Positions 1 through 4,845 of a DNA stretch of 12,761 bases are shown in pieces. Under the pieces are notes generated by a model that saw only the letters and a program-made list of their open reading frames with translations, was not told the DNA's origin and did not search any database. The DNA is from an uncultured Actinomyces sp. (GTDB lineage Bacteria > Actinomycetota > Actinomycetes > Actinomycetales > Actinomycetaceae): assembly GCA_902773415.1 (NCBI GenBank), contig CACYEE010000122.1:1-12761 (forward strand). Direction: 5' to 3'. The translations under genes and the position numbers were made by a program. The stretch's first letter is position 1. Each line of letters begins with the position of its first letter.

Positions 1-790
1 CGACGAGGGCATCGCGGGGAATCGAGACGAGGGAGGAATTGCCCTTGGCGGGAAGCTGAAGAAGCATGATCGTGTCGGCGCGTTCGCCTTCCCAGCCGTC
101 GTCGAGCACGCCAGCCTCGCGCTTGTCGGAACCGACGATGAGATACGTCGTTCCGGGAGTGTCCGCCGCGCCGGAGAGCGCGTCGATGTGCTGGAGCTTC
201 GAGTTTCCGTAAAAGAAGAGGATGAAGGGCCACGCAATGGCGAACATGACGAGAAGGGCGAGAATCCGCTTGAGCCGGAGCCTCGGGCGCGGCAGGCTCC
301 TCGCCATCTTCGACATGCGACGCGGAACGCTCGAAACCGCCACTTCGGGGCATGCGGCGTTCTTGGCTGCGGGAGCGCGGCGAGGCTGTTCGGCCGCACG
401 CGGCGAGACCCGCGCCTTCAGCCTCGATGCGTCCTGGCGTGCGCCTTCGGCCGCGCCCGCAGCCGCGTCAGGGCCGTTGCGGGCCGGTGCGGCGCGACGC
501 GAAACGCCCTCGGCGTCTGCTGAGGAGAGGGATCCGGGCGACATGCCAGACCGGTGCCGTACCGGGGTCCGTTCGGGAAGGATCGACGGAGCTTGGCGCG
601 AATCGCGGGCGGCGGCCTGGCCTCGCGCCGCACCGGCCCGGTGTGCAGAAGCGGCAGCGTCGCCACGGGAGCGACGCCTGGGCGAGCTCGCGGGGGAAGG
701 CGCCTTGCCTCGACCGACATGCGAGGCGTCGGCATCCGAGGGACGCGCGCGGGGTGTCCGGGGCGCAAAAGACGGGGGTTGTTCAGTCAT
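1..790 (-). CDS. LCP-family glycopolymer transferase, C-terminus beyond left edge
   Basis: The frame opens at ATG 790 and stays open for 263 codons to the window edge, so the protein is partial. Residues 1-170 are an Arg/Ala/Ser/Pro-rich, probably disordered cytoplasmic segment. Residues about 176-195 are a hydrophobic membrane span (ILALLVMFAIAWPFILFFYG). The start of an LCP domain follows: YLIVGSDKR near 214-222, RADTIMLLQL near 234-243 and SIPRDALV at the edge, matching the same landmarks in the upstream LCP gene. LCP enzymes move lipid-linked glycopolymers onto peptidoglycan or, as in Actinomyces oris, onto a surface protein. The start lies inside the end of the upstream gene (ATGACTGA, 8-bp overlap). 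I see no Shine-Dalgarno sequence before it, so translation is probably coupled. Family assignment is firm; acceptor and glycan are unknown. An internal start that trims the N-terminus cannot be excluded. Confidence 0.88.
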   Translation of the reverse strand, partial: MTEQPPSFAPRTPRARPSDADASHVGRGKAPSPASSPRRRSRGDAAASAHRAGAARGQAAARDSRQAPSILPERTPVRHRSGMSPGSLSSADAEGVSRRAAPARNGPDAAAGAAEGARQDASRLKARVSPRAAEQPRRAPAAKNAACPEVAVSSVPRRMSKMARSLPRPRLRLKRILALLVMFAIAWPFILFFYGNSKLQHIDALSGAADTPGTTYLIVGSDKREAGVLDDGWEGERADTIMLLQLPAKGNSSLVSIPRDALV

Positions 791-2090
791 AGTTCGGTCG
801 GAGGGCATTCTGCTTCGTGCACTCGGGCGGAGCCGTTTCGGTCGGTGTTGCCGTCTCGACGCCGGAGTTGTCCGGCGTGGGTTCTTCGGTTGTCGGTTCC
901 TCCGTCGGTGCCTCGGCCGGTTCTTCGGCCGTCGGATTCTCGACGGCCGAAGCGGACTCGCTCGGGCTGGCCGTCTGAAGGGCGGGGGCGTTGATGGAGC
1001 CGTCCTCGTTGACCCACACGGGTTCGTCGCGCCTGATCGATTTCCATACGAGCTCGGCATCCTTGCTCATTTTCACGCGGGCACCGGCCCAGTCGAAGGG
1101 CATCGTAATGAAATGAAAGTTCGCGAGATCGGTGTTTCGGATCGAATACGCGATTCCCGCGAGCGTCGTGAGGTCGCCGAGGCCCTGCGACGTCGACAGC
1201 GACTTGGTGCCCGCATCGAGCGTGTTGTAGAGCTGACGCGAATTCGTCAGGAGGTTCATGTCGAGAATCTCGTCGATCATCGCCGACACGAGCTGCTGCT
1301 GGCGTCCGATCCGGCCGATGTCCGATCCCGAACCGTCGCCGACGTTATGCCGGGCACGGGCGAAGGCGAGCGCCTGCGTGCCGTCGAGCAGGCGGCAGCC
1401 CTTGAGCACGTGAAGGCCGGAGTAGGAATCCTCCATTTCCTCCTCGAAATACATGGGGACTCCTCCGAGGGCATTGACAATGTCCTGGAAAGAATGGAAA
1501 TTGACGACGACGTAGCCGTCGATGTTCACGTTCGTCAGGCGTTCGAGAGTCCTGATCGTGCAGGCTGCGGCGGAAGCGACGTCGCCGGTCTGGCCGCCGC
1601 GCGAGAAGGCCCAGTTGAACTGCGCGTTCGATTCCGTTTCCGTTCGGAAGGTCGACGAGGAGGTCGCCTGCTTGCGGACGGAGCAGGAAGGAATCGTCAC
1701 GAGGGTGTCGCGCGGGATCGAGACGACTTCGATGTGGGAGCGGTCGGCCGCGAAATGCACGAGCATCGCGGTATCCGAGCGCATTCCCTCGATGAGTTCG
1801 CCTTCTTCGGTGTACTCGGGCGCGTCGTTCTCGCCGCGCACGTCCGATCCGAGAAGCAGGACGTTGTAGTCCTGGCCGGCCTTCGGGTCGCGCAGGGGGT
1901 TGCCGTTCTCGTCGAGAAGCTCGGAAATGTCGCTCTGGTCGACGTTGCCCTGAAGCCTCGCATAGGCGAATCCGAAGGAAGACGCGACGAAGAGGGCGCC
2001 TGCAAAAAACACCAGGAGGAACGATTTCAGAACCTTCCCGGTGGAGGCGCTCTTGCTCAAATGCGCGGGTCCGCGCTCTGGCCTGCTCAC
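783..2090 (-). CDS. LCP-family glycopolymer transferase (LytR-CpsA-Psr)
   Basis: This is a complete 435-residue membrane-anchored LCP protein starting with GTG. A short cytoplasmic N-terminus is followed by one membrane span at about 22-44. The extracytoplasmic LCP domain shows VLLLGSDVRG (77-86), RSDTAMLVHF (104-113), SIPRDTL (124-130), NAQFNWAF (155-162), ALAFARARHN (240-249) and SDIGRIGRQQQL (256-267). The Arg and Asp residues of these last blocks are those that bind the pyrophosphate lipid donor in the family. Residues about 375-435 form a Pro/Glu/Thr/Ser-rich tail. The family transfers polymers from undecaprenyl-pyrophosphate to peptidoglycan or protein. It is the first gene of a pair: its stop overlaps the next LCP start by 8 bp. 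The chosen GTG has TAAGAT exactly 6 nt upstream, which fits a leaderless transcript. Which polymer it handles is inferred only from the neighbouring glycan genes. Confidence 0.95.
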   Translation of the reverse strand: MSRPERGPAHLSKSASTGKVLKSFLLVFFAGALFVASSFGFAYARLQGNVDQSDISELLDENGNPLRDPKAGQDYNVLLLGSDVRGENDAPEYTEEGELIEGMRSDTAMLVHFAADRSHIEVVSIPRDTLVTIPSCSVRKQATSSSTFRTETESNAQFNWAFSRGGQTGDVASAAACTIRTLERLTNVNIDGYVVVNFHSFQDIVNALGGVPMYFEEEMEDSYSGLHVLKGCRLLDGTQALAFARARHNVGDGSGSDIGRIGRQQQLVSAMIDEILDMNLLTNSRQLYNTLDAGTKSLSTSQGLGDLTTLAGIAYSIRNTDLANFHFITMPFDWAGARVKMSKDAELVWKSIRRDEPVWVNEDGSINAPALQTASPSESASAVENPTAEEPAEAPTEEPTTEEPTPDNSGVETATPTETAPPECTKQNALRPNYD

Positions 2091-2096
2091 GCCCCT

Positions 2097-2102
2097 ATCT
2101 TA
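2097..2102 (-). promoter_or_regulatory. Candidate -10 box of a leaderless promoter for the LCP pair
   Basis: On the minus strand TAAGAT is followed by 6 nt (AGGGGC) and then the GTG start at 2090, which puts the expected transcription start on the start codon itself. No convincing -35 hexamer is visible. TAnnnT is the usual actinobacterial -10 form, and the same spacing occurs before three other genes in this window. Confidence 0.5.
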
Positions 2103-2147
2103 AGGGGGAAGCTCCCGCGCGGCACTTGCGGTGCGGCCAACGTGTAT

Positions 2148-2159
2148 CACAGCGCTGTG
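2148..2159. promoter_or_regulatory. Perfect 12-bp palindrome, possible operator
   Basis: CACAGCGCTGTG is fully self-complementary and sits between the divergent LCP and GT2 genes. It lies about 46 bp upstream of the LCP -10 box and about 42 bp upstream of the GT2 -10 candidate, so a dimeric regulator there could affect both. No regulator is encoded nearby, and a 12-bp palindrome can arise by chance. Confidence 0.25.
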
Positions 2160-2200
2160 CCTTTCGTTACCGCTTCATGGCGTTCGAGCCGGGGAGAAGG

Positions 2201-2206
2201 TAGGGT
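2201..2206 (+). promoter_or_regulatory. Candidate -10 box (TAGGGT) for the rhamnosyltransferase-like gene
   Basis: TAGGGT is followed by 6 nt (GGGCGC) and the ATG at 2213, the spacing of a leaderless start. The AGGG inside it, 7 nt before ATG, could instead act as a ribosome binding site, with GGAGAAGG further upstream, so the two readings compete here. No clear -35 is seen. Confidence 0.4.
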
Positions 2207-2212
2207 GGGCGC

Positions 2213-3079
2213 ATGGAGAAAAGCCCGTCATTGCGCGTCATCGCCGTCGCCTTTAATCCGGGCGACGAGCTCGAAGCCATGCTCGTCTCGCTTGCGGAAG
2301 CCTGTAGCGAGCCTTACGAAATCGTCATTTGCGACAACGGGACGCAATCCGAGGCCGTCGATGACGCGCAGGCGCGGTTCGGTGCCCGCATCATCCGCCC
2401 CGGGCGAAATCTCGGATACGGCAGGGCCGTCAATCTCGCCGCGGAAGGCTTCCAGGGGCAGTGGCTGCTGATTGTCAATCCCGACGTCGTCTTCAAACCG
2501 GGATGCGTTGACACGCTCGTCGCCGAGACTGCGTTCTGGCCGCGCGGCGCCGCTTTCGGGCCGCGCATCCTCACCGTCGACGGCGAACTGTACCCTTCCG
2601 CGCGCCGCTTTCCGGCTCTCGTGTCCGGTGCCGGACATGCCATGCTTGGGAATATCTGGCCCGGAAACCCCTTTACCCGGCGCTATCGGGGCGAGAACAG
2701 GGCCGGCCATTCGCGGCGAACCGACTGGCTGTCAGGGGCCTGCGTGCTCGTGCGGCGGGAGGCTTTCAGGGAAATCGGGGGTTTCGACGAACGGTACTTC
2801 ATGTTTTTCGAGGACACCCAGCTGGGCCGCGATTTTCGTACCGCGCGCTGGCGCTCCGTCTACGTGCCTAATGCCGTCGCCGTTCATGACCAGGGAACAA
2901 GCTGGCGGGAACGGCCCGAGGAGATGATTCGCGCGCACCACGAATCGGCCATCGCCTACATGGAAGGAATCTACTCGAAGCGTTGGCAGGCACCGGTCCG
3001 TTGGGCGGTGCGTGGGGCGTTGCATCTGCGTGAGCGAATCGAGGTTCGTCTGGTTCGCGGGGGGGTGACTACGATCTGA
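2213..3079 (+). CDS. GT2 glycosyltransferase, WbbL-like rhamnosyltransferase
   Basis: The 288-residue protein is a single-domain GT-A fold transferase of the usual length for WbbL and related rhamnosyltransferases. Visible landmarks are the N-terminal strand LRVIAVAFNPGDELEAML, CDNGT (40-44), NLGYGRAVNLA (66-76), NPDV in the nucleotide/metal-binding position (89-92), the acceptor-side block DWLSGACVLVRREAF (171-185) and FDERYFMFFEDTQLG (191-205) with the ED pair at 200-201. These last two blocks are characteristic of WbbL-type enzymes, which add L-rhamnose from dTDP-rhamnose to a lipid-linked first sugar. The presence of rfbB 0.4 kb away supports a rhamnose donor. The protein has no membrane span and would act on the inner membrane face. 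The gene stands alone, divergent from the LCP pair, and ends at a terminator. Donor and acceptor are inferred; the GT2 family call is secure. Confidence 0.9.
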   Translation: MEKSPSLRVIAVAFNPGDELEAMLVSLAEACSEPYEIVICDNGTQSEAVDDAQARFGARIIRPGRNLGYGRAVNLAAEGFQGQWLLIVNPDVVFKPGCVDTLVAETAFWPRGAAFGPRILTVDGELYPSARRFPALVSGAGHAMLGNIWPGNPFTRRYRGENRAGHSRRTDWLSGACVLVRREAFREIGGFDERYFMFFEDTQLGRDFRTARWRSVYVPNAVAVHDQGTSWRERPEEMIRAHHESAIAYMEGIYSKRWQAPVRWAVRGALHLRERIEVRLVRGGVTTI

Positions 3080-3089
3080 TGGCGGAAAG

Positions 3090-3123
3090 CGGGGCCGTTG
3101 CCTTGCCATAAGGCCCCGTTCCT
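3090..3123 (+). terminator. Probable rho-independent terminator of the GT2 gene
   Basis: CGGGGCC (3090-3096) pairs perfectly with GGCCCCG (3112-3118) across a 15-nt loop, starting 11 nt after the stop at 3079. It is followed only by a weak TTCCTT run, so termination may be partial. A second hairpin follows directly at 3132-3149. Confidence 0.55.
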
Positions 3124-3131
3124 TCGTCAGA

Positions 3132-3149
3132 ACTGCCGGCCCCGGCAGT
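3132..3149. repeat. Perfect short hairpin ACTGCCGG / CCGGCAGT
   Basis: The two 8-bp arms are separated by 2 nt, so the real loop is at least 4 nt. It lies between the terminator and the repeat cluster in the gap between convergent genes. It could strengthen transcript 3' ends or mark the boundary of the inserted repeats, since the 8-bp direct repeat GCGTTTGG begins 2 nt later. Confidence 0.5.
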
Positions 3150-3157
3150 GGCGTTTG

Positions 3158-3180
3158 GAGGCTGTCTCATGAGGATGCGC
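3158..3180 (+). repeat. GGCTGTCTCA module, left copy
   Basis: This is the rightward-facing copy of a module seen four times in the window (3158-3180, 4797-4819 inverted, 7970-7990, 8022-8046). It contains the palindrome CTCATGAG and ends in GGATGCGC. Compared with the 4797-4819 copy, about 13 extra bases separate it from the following AAAGGGGACGGACT block. The GGCTGTCTCA start resembles insertion-sequence ends, which is recollection and not a database match. Confidence 0.6.
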
Positions 3181-3182
3181 CT

Positions 3183-3245
3183 GCCGGTGTCGCAAAGGGG
3201 ACGGACTAGCGTCGAGTTGGGGACAGTCCCCTTTGCGACACCGGC
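3183..3245. repeat. Long palindrome with GGGGACAGTCCCC core
   Basis: The outer arms 3183-3202 and 3226-3245 are perfect 20-bp reverse complements with a 23-nt loop. An inner palindrome GGGGACAGTCCCC (3219-3231) overlaps the right arm, so two alternative hairpins are possible. The order AAAGGGGACGGACTAG, then GTTGGGGACAGTCCCC, is repeated in inverted orientation at 3472-3421. This organisation is like REP/BIME-type extragenic repeats. Confidence 0.8.
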
Positions 3246-3420
3246 TCGCGGACCTTCGCAAACAGCTGGAGCCAGAATCGGAGCAACGTGCCGCCCCCCA
3301 AGCCGGAATCAAGCGCCCTTTTGAGATGGTCCCTCTGTGCAGGCGGGACATTGGGGAGAGCGACAAGCGGAAGGCCTATTCGTGTTCGCACGGGCATGGC
3401 AGGAACGGGGAAGCGAGCGA
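3246..3420. other. 175-bp core between two inverted palindromes, no gene seen
   Basis: The stretch lies between the facing repeat elements. Both strands have short open frames, but neither gives a recognisable domain or a start with a ribosome binding site. It could be the core of a compound repeat or a decayed fragment of a former gene. I can support no function. Confidence 0.4.
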
Positions 3421-3472
3421 AGGCGAGATTTGGGGGACAGTCCCCCAAATCTCGCCTAGTCTGTCCCCTTTT
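3421..3472 (-). repeat. Second GGGGACAGTCCCC-family element, inverted copy
   Basis: Arms 3421-3438 and 3440-3457 are perfect 18-bp reverse complements around a single central A. On the minus strand the palindrome is preceded by AAAAGGGGACAGACTAG (3472-3456), the same lead-in as the plus-strand element at 3194-3209. The element lies 36 nt after the rfbB stop, so the hairpin could also shape the rfbB transcript 3' end. Its arm sequence differs from the first element while the core and lead-in are kept. Confidence 0.8.
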
Positions 3473-3492
3473 CTCCCCCGGCGAATCGGCCT

Positions 3493-4485
3493 CTACTGGC
3501 CTGTTTGCGCGTATTTGGCTTCGACGGCTTCCTTTGCCGGGCGCCACCAGTCTTCGTTGTCGCGGTACCAGGCGATGGTGTCGGCCAGGCCGGCCGCGAA
3601 ATCGGTGAACTCGGGCTGCCAGCCGGTTTCCTCGACCAGCTTCGTGTTGTCGATCGCGTAGCGGCGGTCGTGGCCTGGGCGGTCGGCAACGAGGTCGAAG
3701 TCCTCCGGGTCGCGGCCGAAGGCCTCCAGGATGGCCTTGGTGACGTCGAGGTTGTTCTTCTCGCCGTCGGCTCCGATCAGGTAGGTTTCGCCGATGCGGC
3801 CCTTGTCGATGATGGCCCACACGGCGGTGTTGTGGTCGCGCACGTGAATCCAGTCGCGCACGTTCTCGCCCGTGCCGTACAGGCGGGGGCGCACGCCGTC
3901 GATGAGGTTCGTGATCGTGCGGGGAATGAACTTTTCGATGTGCTGGTAGGGGCCGTAGTTGTTCGAGCAGTTCGAGATCGTGGCCTCGATGCCGTAGGAG
4001 CGCACCCAGGCGCGCACCAGCATGTCCGAGGCGGCCTTCGTCGAGGAGTAGGGCGAGGAGGGCTTGTACGGGTCGCCCGGCTGGAAGCGGCGCGGCTCGT
4101 CGAGGGCGAGGTCGCCGTAGACCTCGTCGGTGGAAATGTGGTGGAAGCGGGTGCCGTGGCGGCGCACCGCTTCGAGCAGCGTGAAGGTGCCCTCGACGTT
4201 CGTGCGTACGAAGGGGGAGGGGTCGGCCAGGGAATTGTCGTTGTGGGATTCGGCGGCGAAGTTGATGACGAGGTCGGCATCGGCCACGAGCGGGTCGACG
4301 GCATCGGCGTCGGCGATGTCGCCCGCCACGAGCTGAACGCGGTCCAGGCCCTCGATGGACTTCGGGTTTCCTGCGTAGGTGAGCTTGTCGAGCACGACGA
4401 TGTCCGCATCCGGCATCGTCTCGTGCGTCGTGTGGACAAAGTTCGCGCCGATGAAGCCGGCACCGCCGGTCACAAGGATTCGCAT
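3493..4485 (-). CDS. rfbB: dTDP-glucose 4,6-dehydratase
   Basis: The 330-residue extended short-chain dehydrogenase/reductase converts dTDP-glucose to dTDP-4-keto-6-deoxyglucose, step 2 of dTDP-L-rhamnose synthesis, in the cytoplasm. It shows the NAD-binding TGGAGFIG (6-13), FAAESHNDNSL (76-86), STDEVYG (118-124) with catalytic D120 and E121, and YSSTK (146-150) with the Tyr/Lys pair. NCSNNYGPYQHIEKFIPR (172-189) and DWIHVRDHN (211-219) belong to the sugar-nucleotide site. Length is normal for RfbB/RmlB. ATG 4485 has GAAAGG 7 nt upstream. The gene stands alone, lacking rmlA, rmlC and rmlD, and is bracketed by repeats, which suggests separate mobility. Its product would feed the rhamnosyltransferase-like gene. 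The family call is very secure. Confidence 0.97.
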   Translation of the reverse strand: MRILVTGGAGFIGANFVHTTHETMPDADIVVLDKLTYAGNPKSIEGLDRVQLVAGDIADADAVDPLVADADLVINFAAESHNDNSLADPSPFVRTNVEGTFTLLEAVRRHGTRFHHISTDEVYGDLALDEPRRFQPGDPYKPSSPYSSTKAASDMLVRAWVRSYGIEATISNCSNNYGPYQHIEKFIPRTITNLIDGVRPRLYGTGENVRDWIHVRDHNTAVWAIIDKGRIGETYLIGADGEKNNLDVTKAILEAFGRDPEDFDLVADRPGHDRRYAIDNTKLVEETGWQPEFTDFAAGLADTIAWYRDNEDWWRPAKEAVEAKYAQTGQ

Positions 4486-4593
4486 GTTCTGCCTTTCGGG
4501 GATTGGATAGCGATGCGTTGCCGCCCTCCACGATACCTCAGGAGTCCGCGGCGTCCGGCCGTGGTGGCGGGTGTAACTCGCTGTTGCGGCGAG

Positions 4594-4641
4594 TAGCGCA
4601 AAACGGAACGTTTTCCGGCCGAAATTGTCCGTTTCGCGCTA
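4594..4641. promoter_or_regulatory. Inverted repeat upstream of rfbB
   Basis: TAGCGCAAAACGGA (4594-4607) is the reverse complement of TCCGTTTCGCGCTA (4628-4641) at 13 of 14 positions, with a 20-nt spacer holding CGGCCG. It lies about 110-155 bp upstream of the rfbB start, so it could be a pair of operator half-sites or a hairpin. No strong promoter hexamers accompany it. Confidence 0.35.
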
Positions 4642-4700
4642 GCATGCGTGCGATGGCTGCGGGGCGGCAAGCGTCCGCAGCTCGCTACCGTGGATGTCAT

Positions 4701-4767
4701 GCGGGTCTGACACCGGCGATAATAGCCCTGAGGGTACGTATCGGAGGGGTCTGACACCAGTGATACG
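4701..4767. repeat. Two degenerate copies of a GTATC/GGGGTCTGAC repeat
   Basis: GGGTCTGACACC occurs at 4703-4714 and again at 4747-4758, each followed by RGYGATA. The second copy is bounded by CGTATC (4737-4742) and GATACG (4762-4767), giving an imperfect palindrome like the better-preserved one at 8166-8196. They lie 3' of the large GT2/pyruvyl transferase gene. The rest of 4486-4845 holds the rfbB leader, the 4594-4641 inverted repeat and the module at 4781-4819; no gene is seen there. Confidence 0.6.
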
Positions 4768-4780
4768 CGAGCTGGCGGCA

Positions 4781-4819
4781 CCAGTCCGTCCCCTTTGCGC
4801 ATCCTTCTGAGACAGCCCC
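4781..4819 (-). repeat. GGCTGTCTCA module joined to AAAGGGGACGGACT, right copy
   Basis: Read on the minus strand, GGGGCTGTCTCAGAAGGATG runs without interruption into CGCAAAGGGGACGGACTGG. This shows that the two modules seen separately at 3158-3180 and 3191-3209 belong to one larger repeat. It faces the left copy and lies 27 bp beyond the stop of the large downstream-reading gene. Confidence 0.65.
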
Positions 4820-4845
4820 CGTGCGTTTGGCCGACAACTGGCGAG

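Larger units (their letters stand above)
3151..4830. mobile_element. Putative transposase-less cassette carrying rfbB
   Basis: Inverted copies of one module face each other: plus-strand 3158-3180 (GGCTGTCTCATGAGGATGCG core) and minus-strand 4819-4797 (GGCTGTCTCAGAAGGATGCG core). I count 20 of 23 positions identical. The octamer GCGTTTGG directly adjoins the left copy (3151-3158) and recurs 3 nt beyond the right copy (4823-4830), like a target-site duplication. The interior holds palindromic repeats and rfbB but no transposase. Such a layout fits a non-autonomous or composite element moved in trans. It also fits chance placement of two dispersed repeats beside a short direct repeat. The boundaries are approximate and the call is an inference. 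Confidence 0.4.

Noticed and set aside
222..2471. Open plus-strand frame of 749 codons opposite the LCP genes
   Set aside because: It is an antisense shadow of GC-rich coding sequence: the opposite strand gives two clear LCP proteins, while this frame yields Arg/Gly-rich sequence with no domain and runs into the GT2 gene in another frame.
3080..3492. CRISPR array
   Set aside because: The repeats are palindromic, inverted, few and unevenly spaced, with no regular spacers and no cas gene.
3206..4531. Transposase or RAYT gene within the rfbB-bearing repeat unit
   Set aside because: No frame shows the HUH and tyrosine motifs of Y1 transposases or a DDE triad; the only real gene inside is rfbB.
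3505..4596. Open plus-strand frame opposite rfbB
   Set aside because: It is Val/Gly-rich with no motif, whereas rfbB on the minus strand has every catalytic residue of its family.
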